The notes beneath the pieces are model-generated. The model was not told the DNA's origin. It searched no databases and worked only from the letters and a program-made list of their open reading frames with translations. Positions 8,559-16,009 of a stretch of DNA of 49,626 nucleotides are shown piece by piece. The translations under genes were made by a program, and so were the position numbers. The DNA is from Balneolaceae bacterium. GTDB lineage: Bacteria > Bacteroidota > Rhodothermia > Balneolales > Balneolaceae. How positions within the stretch are numbered: the first letter of the stretch is position 1; each line of letters begins with the position of its first letter. The stretch lies in contig PWLN01000191.1 in NCBI GenBank assembly GCA_003559375.1, forward strand, positions 1 to 49,626, given 5' to 3'.

Positions 8559-10067
8559 TTACTGACTGTTATTTCCTGACCAAGCTTTAATTGCTTTTAG
8601 TGCCCTGTTCCAACCCTTTATCAATTTAAAGGCCTCATCATCATTCATGGTTGGGTTGAAACGGTGATCCTCTTTCCATTGCTGATTGATTTCGTCATGA
8701 TCTTTCCAGTAGCCCACAGCCAATCCAGCGAGATATGCCGCACCTAATGCAGTAGTTTCAAGGATTTTTGGACGTATCACAGGTGCCTGCAGAAGATCTG
8801 CTTGAAATTGCATAAGCAAGTTGTTTGCAGTAGCGCCGCCATCAACTCTTAGTTCTTTGATTTCAATTCCGGAGTCAGCTTCCATAGAGTTCAGGACATC
8901 CAAAGCCTGATAAGCGATTCCTTCGAGTGCTGCCCTGGCAATATGTCCTGCATTAGAACCTCGTGTTAGCCCCACGATAGTTCCTCGTGCATGTTGATCC
9001 CAATGAGGTGCTCCCAAACCGGCGAAGGCAGGTACAAGGTAAACACCATCGTTATCGGACACAGAAGAGGCTAGTTTTTCAATATCGGCCGATTTACGGA
9101 TCAGGCCAAGCTCATCACGCAGCCATTGAACTACGGCGCCGGCTATAAAAATACTGCCTTCCAGAGCGTAGGTAACTTTTCCGTCAACCTGCCAGCCGAT
9201 GGTAGTAAGCAGGTTGTTTTTTGATTCAATAGGCTGTTCACCAGTATTCATAACCATGAAACAACCTGTACCATAGGTATTTTTCACCATTCCGCTCTCA
9301 ATACATCTCTGGCCAAACAATGCAGCCTGCTGATCTCCTGCAATACCTGCAATTGGGACTTTCGAGGCAAAAATGGTTGTTTTTGTATGCCCGTAAACTT
9401 CACTTGATGATTTTACCTCAGGCAGCAGGCTTTCAGGTATATTAAATAATTCGAGCAGCTCTTTATCCCATTCAAGAGTATGAATATTGTAAATCATGGT
9501 TCTTGAGGCGTTAGTCACATCGGTAACGTGTACTTCACCTCTTGTAAAATTCCAGATAAGCCAGGTATCCATAGTGCCAAATGCAAGCTCACCGCGTTCA
9601 GCTCTTTCACGTACTCCCTCCACATGATCAAGAATCCACTTAATTTTGGTGCCAGAGAAATAAGAATCGAGAAGCAGGCCGGTTTTAGCCCTGATCATCG
9701 TACTAATTTTTCCATCTTTTTTTAGCTTATCGCAGTAGTCAGACGTTCGTCGATCTTGCCAAACTATTGCATTGTAAACCGGTTTTCCGGTTTTCCTGTC
9801 CCAGATCAGAGTGGTTTCCCTCTGGTTGGTAATTCCAATGGCAGCAATATTGTTGCCATTAAGGCCTGCCCCTGTAATGGCTTCAGCAGCAACTCCGGCT
9901 TGTGTGCTCCAGATTTCATTTCCGTCATGCTCCACCCATCCGGCTTGAGGATAAATTTGTTTAAATTCTTTTTGGGCAGTGCCAATAATATCGCCTTTGC
10001 TGTTGAAGACAATGGCTCTTGAACTTGTAGTTCCCTGGTCGAGTGCTAAAATATATTTATCGGGCAT
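8559..10067 (-). CDS. glpK: Glycerol kinase
   Basis: This 502-residue FGGY-family kinase phosphorylates glycerol to glycerol-3-phosphate with ATP. Signatures include [12 protein letters not shown] at the N-terminus, the substrate-site WQDRRT near residue 103, GYWK and DGGATAN in the second half, and YGTGCF. It is of full length. It is the first gene of the glpK-glpD operon; upstream at 10092-10107 is a palindromic site fitting a GntR/HutC operator, and the regulator gene follows at 10223-10999, so induction by relief of repression is likely. Confidence 0.96.
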   Translation of the reverse strand: MPDKYILALDQGTTSSRAIVFNSKGDIIGTAQKEFKQIYPQAGWVEHDGNEIWSTQAGVAAEAITGAGLNGNNIAAIGITNQRETTLIWDRKTGKPVYNAIVWQDRRTSDYCDKLKKDGKISTMIRAKTGLLLDSYFSGTKIKWILDHVEGVRERAERGELAFGTMDTWLIWNFTRGEVHVTDVTNASRTMIYNIHTLEWDKELLELFNIPESLLPEVKSSSEVYGHTKTTIFASKVPIAGIAGDQQAALFGQRCIESGMVKNTYGTGCFMVMNTGEQPIESKNNLLTTIGWQVDGKVTYALEGSIFIAGAVVQWLRDELGLIRKSADIEKLASSVSDNDGVYLVPAFAGLGAPHWDQHARGTIVGLTRGSNAGHIARAALEGIAYQALDVLNSMEADSGIEIKELRVDGGATANNLLMQFQADLLQAPVIRPKILETTALGAAYLAGLAVGYWKDHDEINQQWKEDHRFNPTMNDDEAFKLIKGWNRALKAIKAWSGNNSQ

Positions 10068-10091
10068 GTCAGGTAGATTAGATTCTTGTTT

Positions 10092-10107
10092 GGTTGTCTA
10101 TACAACC
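10092..10107. promoter_or_regulatory. Predicted GntR/HutC-type operator upstream of glpK
   Basis: GGTTGTCTATACAACC is an inverted repeat (GGTTGT/ACAACC) whose core GTCTATAC at 10096-10103 fits the HutC-subfamily consensus GTMTAKAC. It lies between glpK and a gene for a GntR regulator with a UTRA domain, and only a few bases downstream of the predicted -10 box on the minus strand, a typical position for repression. Confidence 0.65.
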
Positions 10108-10112
10108 TGTTT

Positions 10113-10143
10113 ATAATATGCATATCACTGAGTACATTGTCAA
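10113..10143 (-). promoter_or_regulatory. Possible glpK promoter
   Basis: On the minus strand TTGACA occupies 10143-10138 and TATTAT occupies 10118-10113, a good -35 and a fair -10 separated by 19 bases, slightly longer than ideal. The predicted operator begins just downstream. The sigma-factor preferences of this lineage may differ from the sigma-70 consensus. Confidence 0.4.
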
Positions 10144-10222
10144 TAAAATTGCTCAACTTTCATGAAAAATCAACAGGTTAATTCGATTATTTACCAAAAA
10201 ATCATGTTATGGCTCGAACATT

Positions 10223-10999
10223 CTATTCCCAATCTTTTTCAGTCAGATTTAGCGGCAAATTTTGTATTCCATTATCAGGGTTATAGGGTACTGTTTGTGT
10301 TGAAAAATTAATCCTGTCGCTTCTGTATATATCTTCGGAATACTGAAAGATTGAACCTTCTGTTGTTTTAATTAACCGTTTAATAAGCAATAGTGGTGTA
10401 CCCAGTTCCACTTCAAGCCATAAATGCTCTTCCCGTGCGGCGCTTACAGCTTCAATACGCTGGAGTGCATTACCAAGCCTGGTGTTGGTATGATTGTACA
10501 GCAGTTCAAAAATTGAATTTTGCTCCAAATCCATATCATAAATTGGTTTGAAGAGATCATAATTAAAGTATGATCGTTCAATAATTAATGGCTGATTATC
10601 TCCAAAACGTAATCTTACAATACGCACCACATACTGGCCATACTTAAGCTGCAGCAGGTGGCTGATATTGGCACTGGGTGCCATAATTTCTTTATTAATG
10701 ATTTTTGCTGAGGGCTTGAGGTTATGCTGTTTCATCAGCTCGGTAAATCCGATAAGCCTATCCGGGTCCTGCTCAATTTTTTTATAGGTAACAAATGTAC
10801 CTGTTCCCTGTTTGCGCACCAGATATCCCTGCTGGAATAGCAGTTTAACAGCCTCCCTGATAGTGCCACGGCTAACATTGTAAATCTTGACAAGTTCGTT
10901 GTCACTTGGGAAAAGTTGATTCTCCTGGTACTTATCCTTTCGGATATCGTTCAGTAGCTCTTCATAAATTTTATAATATTTTGGCAGTGGCTGATCCAA
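10223..10999 (-). CDS. GntR-family regulator with UTRA domain (HutC subfamily)
   Basis: This 258-residue regulator has an N-terminal winged helix (about 8-75) with the signature PSDNELVKIYNVSRGTIREA and GTGTFV at the wing. A UTRA effector-binding domain follows (about 95-240). The start is TTG at 10999: an in-frame stop lies nearby upstream with no ATG between. It is on the same strand as glpK-glpD, 155 bases upstream of glpK, and divergent from the MFS transporter at 11230. The HutC-type operator at 10092-10107 implies that it controls glpKD. HutC members also regulate GlcNAc genes (NagR/YvoA, DasR), so it could link glycerol and amino-sugar use. The effector is unknown. Confidence 0.88.
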   Translation of the reverse strand: MDQPLPKYYKIYEELLNDIRKDKYQENQLFPSDNELVKIYNVSRGTIREAVKLLFQQGYLVRKQGTGTFVTYKKIEQDPDRLIGFTELMKQHNLKPSAKIINKEIMAPSANISHLLQLKYGQYVVRIVRLRFGDNQPLIIERSYFNYDLFKPIYDMDLEQNSIFELLYNHTNTRLGNALQRIEAVSAAREEHLWLEVELGTPLLLIKRLIKTTEGSIFQYSEDIYRSDRINFSTQTVPYNPDNGIQNLPLNLTEKDWE

Positions 11000-11192
11000 T
11001 GGAGATTCATATATTAGTAATTATTATTAATCTAAATAACAAGAGATTAACTTGCAAAAAAGCACAGATTCTGACGTTTTTTTCAGATACAGACAGATCC
11101 AGGCAATATATTGCGGGTTTAAAAAATCATTTTATGAAAATGTATCAGGTTTCATTAAAATTGAAGGTTTCATCTATGCAGAGAATCATGTT

Positions 11193-11211
11193 TATAATTT
11201 ATTGACTATAC
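11193..11211 (+). promoter_or_regulatory. Possible promoter/operator of the MFS transporter
   Basis: A perfect TATAAT lies at 11193-11198, 32 bases before the transporter ATG. Five bases further, GACTATAC at 11204-11211 differs by one base from the GTCTATAC core of the glpK operator and sits in a similar place relative to the -10. No good -35 was seen and the outer arms are not symmetrical, so this is a weak prediction. Confidence 0.3.
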
Positions 11212-11229
11212 CTTAACTATGAATAAGAA

Positions 11230-12753
11230 ATGCTGAACATTCAAAAAAATCTCACTAACACATTTTATGCACTTCTTGCACTTCCCGCCACTGCAATGGG
11301 GCTTGGGCTTTCCATACAGATTGCAGCCCTTAGCTGGCTGCTGACTTATCAATACGGTTTGTCTATCAGTGATATTGGTTTGGTATGGGCTACCGGGCCT
11401 ATTGCAGGGATCCTGGGACAGGTCATAATTGGTATCATCAGCGACAATGTTTGGGTAATGAATGGCAGGAGAAGGGTGTTTATCCTGGTGGGTGGCGTAT
11501 TGGCTTCCCTGATGCTTTTGGCTCTCCCGAATATTGGAATCATACAGGCTGGCCTCGGAATTGAAGCCATATTGGGCATTGCCATTGTTATCTCAATGGT
11601 GTTGGATTTATCTATCAATGTATCATTTAATCCAACACGCTCTGTTATTGCGGATGTGACACCTGAAGGGCGGGCACGTACCAAAGGCTACACCTGGATG
11701 CAGACCATTTCCGGAAGCTTTGGGGTATTGTCTTATTTTGTGGGTGCTACGATGGGCAATATCTTCCTGATTTACAGCGGAGCTGTAGTCGTCTTTCTTT
11801 TTTCAGTGCTGCCACCGTTTTTTATCAAAGAACCGAAATATCTCGGACGCTATGGTGAAGATGAAGAGGAGATCAGCAAGTCTATCGCTGACTCAGGAGT
11901 GGATCCCCTGCCTCATAAATATGCATCTTTTGCCGAAGTTTTCATGAATATACGCCCACTTTGGGGGTTTTTGATGTATGGAATTTATGCTATTATCAAA
12001 CGGCTGAGTGACTTTCAATTTCCCGGTTACTATTTTGAAATCTTTGCGCTCATCATCACCATTTTACTTGTAGTTCACGCTCTTATTCAAAAAGAAGATG
12101 GTAAATCCAGAGAGGAAGCAGGAAAAATCGGTTTTCAGAAAGTGCTGGCTGCCCACTCTTTTTCCTGGATTGGTGTGCAGAGCATGTTTATCTACTTTTT
12201 CGCTTTTGTGGAATTTCAAATTCCTGAATTATCCGGAGACGAGATTGGCACGGTTGTGAATTGGAGCTTTTTCTCGCTGAATTTGATAGCTGCAATTATT
12301 CCGGTTCTATTACTTGAGCCTTTGGCAAACCGCTACGGCCGGGTTCGGACCCATGCATGGTCGCTCGTTATCATGGCAGCCGGATATGCAGCCATTGTTT
12401 TTATGGGGAACAATCCCAGCGTGATCTATATCCTGATGATGGTGGTTGGGATTGGTTGGGCTTCAATCATAAGCCTGCCTTTTGCCATTATGAGCCAGAA
12501 AGTTGCGCAGAATCAAATGGGGCTCTATATGGGGCTGTTCAACCTGTCGGTCGTTTTGCCTCAGCTGGTTTCCAGCTTTGGTATTGGTGAAGTAGTACAG
12601 GATGTACCCAATAAGTCGATCCTGCTTATTATCTGTTCCGCAACCGTTGCATTATCCGCCATTAGCTGGTTCATGGTTCGCGAACCAAAAGATGAAATGA
12701 CGGAAAATCCTGTGCTGCTGGATGCAGAAATAGAAGGAAAATCCGGTGATTAG
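11230..12753 (+). CDS. MFS sugar transporter, SLC45/GPH-like
   Basis: This 507-residue integral membrane protein has about 12 predicted helices. The first intracellular loop contains SDNVWVMNGRRRVF, the R-x(1)-R-rich signature between helices 2 and 3 typical of SLC45 and related sugar:cation symporters. It lies beside a NagB fusion, a ROK kinase and a GH20 enzyme, so N-acetylglucosamine or a chitooligosaccharide is the most likely substrate; this is an inference from context. The start is ATG at 11230. An overlapping out-of-frame ATG at 11219 would encode only five codons. It is divergent from the GntR regulator and convergent with nagB. Confidence 0.85.
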   Translation: MLNIQKNLTNTFYALLALPATAMGLGLSIQIAALSWLLTYQYGLSISDIGLVWATGPIAGILGQVIIGIISDNVWVMNGRRRVFILVGGVLASLMLLALPNIGIIQAGLGIEAILGIAIVISMVLDLSINVSFNPTRSVIADVTPEGRARTKGYTWMQTISGSFGVLSYFVGATMGNIFLIYSGAVVVFLFSVLPPFFIKEPKYLGRYGEDEEEISKSIADSGVDPLPHKYASFAEVFMNIRPLWGFLMYGIYAIIKRLSDFQFPGYYFEIFALIITILLVVHALIQKEDGKSREEAGKIGFQKVLAAHSFSWIGVQSMFIYFFAFVEFQIPELSGDEIGTVVNWSFFSLNLIAAIIPVLLLEPLANRYGRVRTHAWSLVIMAAGYAAIVFMGNNPSVIYILMMVVGIGWASIISLPFAIMSQKVAQNQMGLYMGLFNLSVVLPQLVSSFGIGEVVQDVPNKSILLIICSATVALSAISWFMVREPKDEMTENPVLLDAEIEGKSGD

Positions 12754-12758
12754 TGACG

Positions 12759-12779
12759 AAGTATTAAGTATAAAGTATC
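12759..12779 (+). repeat. Three tandem 7-base repeats AAGTAT(T/A/C)
   Basis: AAGTATT, AAGTATA and AAGTATC follow each other between the convergent ends of the transporter and nagB fusion genes. Short tandem repeats of this kind are scattered in intergenic DNA of many Bacteroidota; no function is inferred. Confidence 0.6.
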
Positions 12780-12809
12780 AGGAATAAGCCCTTAATTATA
12801 TATAACGGA

Positions 12810-14747
12810 TTAAAAATGGTATCTCACAAAGCCTTCGATAGCTTCATACTCTGCCAAACCGAGGTCATCATACATTTTTGCGGTACCACGGTTCCGATCT
12901 TCTGAACGCTGCCAGAATTCCCGTGCATCAGAACCAGGGAAAAGCGGGCGGTCTTTTTGAGATTGATGTTTGAAAATTGCCCTGCGTTTTCGTTTCAATT
13001 CTTCAGGACTCAATGGTACGGCCATTTCAATTTCATTTACATCCCATTCCTGCCAGGCACCGCGATAGAGCCATACCCAGCAATCCTTTGCCCAGTCATC
13101 ATTTTTAACAATTTCCAGTGCTCCAAAAATGGCATTCAAACATACTCTGTGTGTTCCATGAGGGTCGGATAAGTCTCCCGCCGCGTACACCTGATGAGGC
13201 TTGATTTTGCGTAGCAGGTCAACTGTAATCTGAATATCTTCATCCGAAATCGGATTTTTCTTTACCCGGCCTGTTTCATAGAAAGGCATTTCCATAAAAT
13301 GCATATTCTCATCCGGAACACCGCAATATCGCCCGCCTGCTTTGGCTTCACCACGGCGGATCAAGCCCTTGATTTGCTTTACTTCAGGCGCATCTACCTG
13401 GCCGGGTTGTTTGTTCTTTAAAAATTCATTCACTTTCCGGAAGAGTTTCTCAGCCTTCTGTTCTTTCATGCCAAAGGCTTCTGAATAATCGAGTACAAAG
13501 TCGGCAAAACGCACCACATCATCATCAAAAACAGCTATATTCCCGGAGGTCTGATAGGCGATGTGCACTTCATGGCCATGATCGGCCAGACGAATCAGGG
13601 TGCCACCCATCGATATAACATCGTCATCAGGATGCGGGCTGAAAATAATGACCCGTTTTGGATATGGGGATTTTCGCTCGGGCCGGTGTGTGTCATCAGC
13701 ATTTGGCTTTCCGCCAGGCCAGCCTGTGATGGTATGTTGTAATTCATTAAATACCCTGATGTTGATATTATAAGCCGGGCCATGTTTGGTAATGAGGTCG
13801 GCCATCCCGTTCTCATTATAATTTTCATCTGTAAGTTTCAGAATAGGCTTGTCAACTTTTTGACACAACCAAACAACAGCCTTGCGCACCAGGCGGGCGT
13901 CAGACCAGTCACAAGTGGTAAGCAGCCAGGGTGTATTTATTCTCATCAGTTTTTCTGAAGCTGCCTCATCAAGAATGATAGTGGTATCCGGATGGTTTTG
14001 CAGATAGGTAGCAGGAATACTTTCTTTTATTTCGCCTTCTACTGTTTCGCGAATAATCCGGGCTTTACCTTCACCCCATGCCACCAGGAATATACGCTTT
14101 GCACTCATGATAGTGCCAACGCCCATAGTTATAGCCCGGCGTGGTACATATTCTTCACCAAAGAAATCGCTTGCAGCATCCTGCCGCGTAATTTTATCAA
14201 GAGTGATTAATCGGGTAAGAGAGTCAGGGCGTGATCCCGGTTCATTAAATCCAATATGGCCGGTTCTTCCAATACCAAGGATCTGAATATCAATTCCACC
14301 GGCTTTAATAATTTTTTCCTCATAATCATCGCAAAAACCCTGAATATCGTCTTCTTCAATAGAGCCATCCGGAATATGAACCTGGTTTTTCGGGATGTCG
14401 ATATGATCAAACAGGTGCTCATGCATAAAGCGAACATAACTCTGAAGAGAATTTGGATTGATCGGGTAGTATTCATCCAGGTTAAATGTAATTACATTTT
14501 TAAAACTCAGGCCTTCTTCGTTATGCAGGCGAACCAGCTCTTCATAAACTCCAACCGGGGTAGAGCCGGTTGCAAGGCCAAGAACAGCCTTAGCACCTTT
14601 TTTTGCTTTTTCTCTGATCAGTAAAGCGATTTCATGAGCAATAGCTTCAGCTGCATCCGAGCTGTTTTCATAAATAATGGTAGGGATTTTTTCGTAGTAA
14701 GTTAATCTCTTGTCTATAGACGCGGTTTTGTGTTTAATAGTCTCCAT
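12810..14747 (-). CDS. nagB: Glucosamine-6-phosphate deaminase fused to a PIG-L/LmbE deacetylase domain
   Basis: This 645-residue protein has two catalytic domains. Residues about 20-290 form a NagB isomerase/deaminase, with GLATGSTP at 57-64, FNLDEYY at 88-94 and GIGRTGHIGFNEPG at 158-171. It would convert glucosamine-6-P to fructose-6-P and ammonia. Residues about 364-640 form a PIG-L/LmbE zinc deacetylase, with SPHPDDD at 370-376 and a downstream DPHGTH metal-ligand motif. No nagA gene is nearby, so the PIG-L domain probably deacetylates GlcNAc-6-P, which is an inference. Single-domain NagB is about 265 residues; this longer architecture is known in Bacteroidota. It is divergent from the ROK kinase, and a predicted LacI operator lies between them. 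Confidence 0.93.
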   Translation of the reverse strand: METIKHKTASIDKRLTYYEKIPTIIYENSSDAAEAIAHEIALLIREKAKKGAKAVLGLATGSTPVGVYEELVRLHNEEGLSFKNVITFNLDEYYPINPNSLQSYVRFMHEHLFDHIDIPKNQVHIPDGSIEEDDIQGFCDDYEEKIIKAGGIDIQILGIGRTGHIGFNEPGSRPDSLTRLITLDKITRQDAASDFFGEEYVPRRAITMGVGTIMSAKRIFLVAWGEGKARIIRETVEGEIKESIPATYLQNHPDTTIILDEAASEKLMRINTPWLLTTCDWSDARLVRKAVVWLCQKVDKPILKLTDENYNENGMADLITKHGPAYNINIRVFNELQHTITGWPGGKPNADDTHRPERKSPYPKRVIIFSPHPDDDVISMGGTLIRLADHGHEVHIAYQTSGNIAVFDDDVVRFADFVLDYSEAFGMKEQKAEKLFRKVNEFLKNKQPGQVDAPEVKQIKGLIRRGEAKAGGRYCGVPDENMHFMEMPFYETGRVKKNPISDEDIQITVDLLRKIKPHQVYAAGDLSDPHGTHRVCLNAIFGALEIVKNDDWAKDCWVWLYRGAWQEWDVNEIEMAVPLSPEELKRKRRAIFKHQSQKDRPLFPGSDAREFWQRSEDRNRGTAKMYDDLGLAEYEAIEGFVRYHF

Positions 14748-14799
14748 ACTTTTTAGATAGCTTCAGGTTAACACCGGATTATTTTCAAATATAATGATA

Positions 14800-14850
14800 T
14801 TTGCTTTCACTACGGATTGGAATCGGTTCCAAAATTGATTTTTGCTTTCA
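14800..14850. repeat. Direct repeat TTTGCTTTCA flanking the LacI-type operator
   Basis: TTTGCTTTCA occurs at 14800-14809 and again at 14841-14850, start-to-start spacing 41 bases, close to four helical turns. The two copies bracket the palindrome at 14817-14832 in the nagB/ROK interval. They could be binding sites for a second factor or chance duplicates. Confidence 0.5.
14817..14832. promoter_or_regulatory. Predicted LacI-family operator between nagB and the ROK kinase
   Basis: TTGGAATCGGTTCCAA is a 16-base near-perfect palindrome (TTGGAA/TTCCAA) with the central CG typical of LacI-family operators. It lies in the 223-base divergent interval between the nagB fusion and the ROK kinase. A LacI regulator gene is at the end of the same cluster (18724-19746). 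No second copy was noticed upstream of the GH20 or transporter genes. Confidence 0.7.
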
Positions 14851-14970
14851 TTATGTTTGTTTTTATTGATTTAATGAGGATTTTATATTGTATAAATAAA
14901 CATTTTGAATCGTGGCATAATGAAATGCAGGAAAAGCAAATTATCTAAATCAATACCAAAATTTATTTGA

Positions 14971-15954
14971 ATGAAACAGGAGGAAATTGTTGCAGGGATT
15001 GATTTAGGGGGGACATTTACCAAATTTGGGCTAGTTAACCGTTTTGGAGAACTTATTGCATTTAAAGCAATTCCAACGGATAAAAAACTGCATTATGAAC
15101 TGTTTTTGAAAAAAGTTGCCGGAGAAATTGAACAAATGATACAATCTGAGGGTAATTTATATTCTCTTTCATGTATCAGTATCGGTGCTCCCACGGGTAG
15201 CCAGTTTGAAGGCACAATTGATAGCCCCTCAAACCTGAATTGGCCCAAAAAACTGCCGGTTGCCGATATCCTTAAAAATCTCTTTAACCTTCCGGCGGTT
15301 GTTGTGAATGACGCGAATGCGGCAGCAGTTGGAGAGATGCTATTTGGAGTTGCAAGAGGTAAGAAAAATTTTATGGTGGTAACTCTGGGTACAGGCCTGG
15401 GTTGTGGTGTTGTAATCGATGGTAAATTATTGCTGGGCAGAAATGGCCATGCGGGCGAACTGGGCCATGTAAGAGCTATTGAAAGCGGCAGATTGTGTGG
15501 CTGCGGGCGATATGGATGTCTTGAAACCTACGCTTCTGCAACCGGAATTGTCAGAACAGTACTCGAGATGGAGCCCATGAAAAAGTCAGATTCATTACTT
15601 TCCTGTTACGATGCAGGTACGCTTTCTGCTAAAATCATTACAAAGGCGGCCTTAAGTGGTGATAAAGTTGCAATTGAAGCATTCGATTTTACAGGAAAAA
15701 TACTTGGGGCTGCCCTATCAGATGCCGTAGCTTTACTAAACCCGGAACTTATTATCCTTACAGGCGGCCTGGCCAAATCAGGCGACCTTATTCTCCAGCC
15801 AACCAACCATTACCTGAAAAAAAACCTCCTGAATATCTACCATGATACGGTTGAAGTAAAATTGTCTGAGATCAGTACAAAAAACACAGCTATTCTTGGA
15901 CTTGCAGCCACCGCATGGCTTCACCTTGAAGAGTTAAACAGGGTAACAGTCTGA
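14971..15954 (+). CDS. ROK-family sugar kinase, probable N-acetylglucosamine/glucose kinase
   Basis: This 327-residue ROK kinase has the phosphate motif GIDLGGTFTKFG at 9-20, NDANAAA at 113-119 with the likely catalytic aspartate D114, and GTGLGCG at 140-146. The sugar/zinc region GHAGELGH is at 159-166 and the zinc motif CGCGRYGCLE at 176-185. It would phosphorylate the imported sugar at C6. With the NagB fusion divergent to it and a GH20 hexosaminidase 55 bases downstream, N-acetylglucosamine is the likely substrate; glucose is possible too, because ROK kinases are often promiscuous. Confidence 0.92.
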   Translation: MKQEEIVAGIDLGGTFTKFGLVNRFGELIAFKAIPTDKKLHYELFLKKVAGEIEQMIQSEGNLYSLSCISIGAPTGSQFEGTIDSPSNLNWPKKLPVADILKNLFNLPAVVVNDANAAAVGEMLFGVARGKKNFMVVTLGTGLGCGVVIDGKLLLGRNGHAGELGHVRAIESGRLCGCGRYGCLETYASATGIVRTVLEMEPMKKSDSLLSCYDAGTLSAKIITKAALSGDKVAIEAFDFTGKILGAALSDAVALLNPELIILTGGLAKSGDLILQPTNHYLKKNLLNIYHDTVEVKLSEISTKNTAILGLAATAWLHLEELNRVTV

Positions 15955-16009
15955 AAGACATTGTATATTATCAGAAACGGAAAATTTCTTCTCTTTAATC
16001 AACAAGGTT

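Noticed and set aside
14712-14721. GTCTATAGAC, a perfect palindrome resembling the GntR core, in the nagB fusion
   Set aside because: It lies inside the coding sequence (codons for ASID) and differs from the GTMTAKAC consensus at one base; chance is a simpler explanation without conservation data.
12810-14747. NagB-PIG-L fusion considered as a sequencing or frameshift artefact
   Set aside because: Both domains are in one continuous frame with intact motifs, and this architecture is known in related bacteria.
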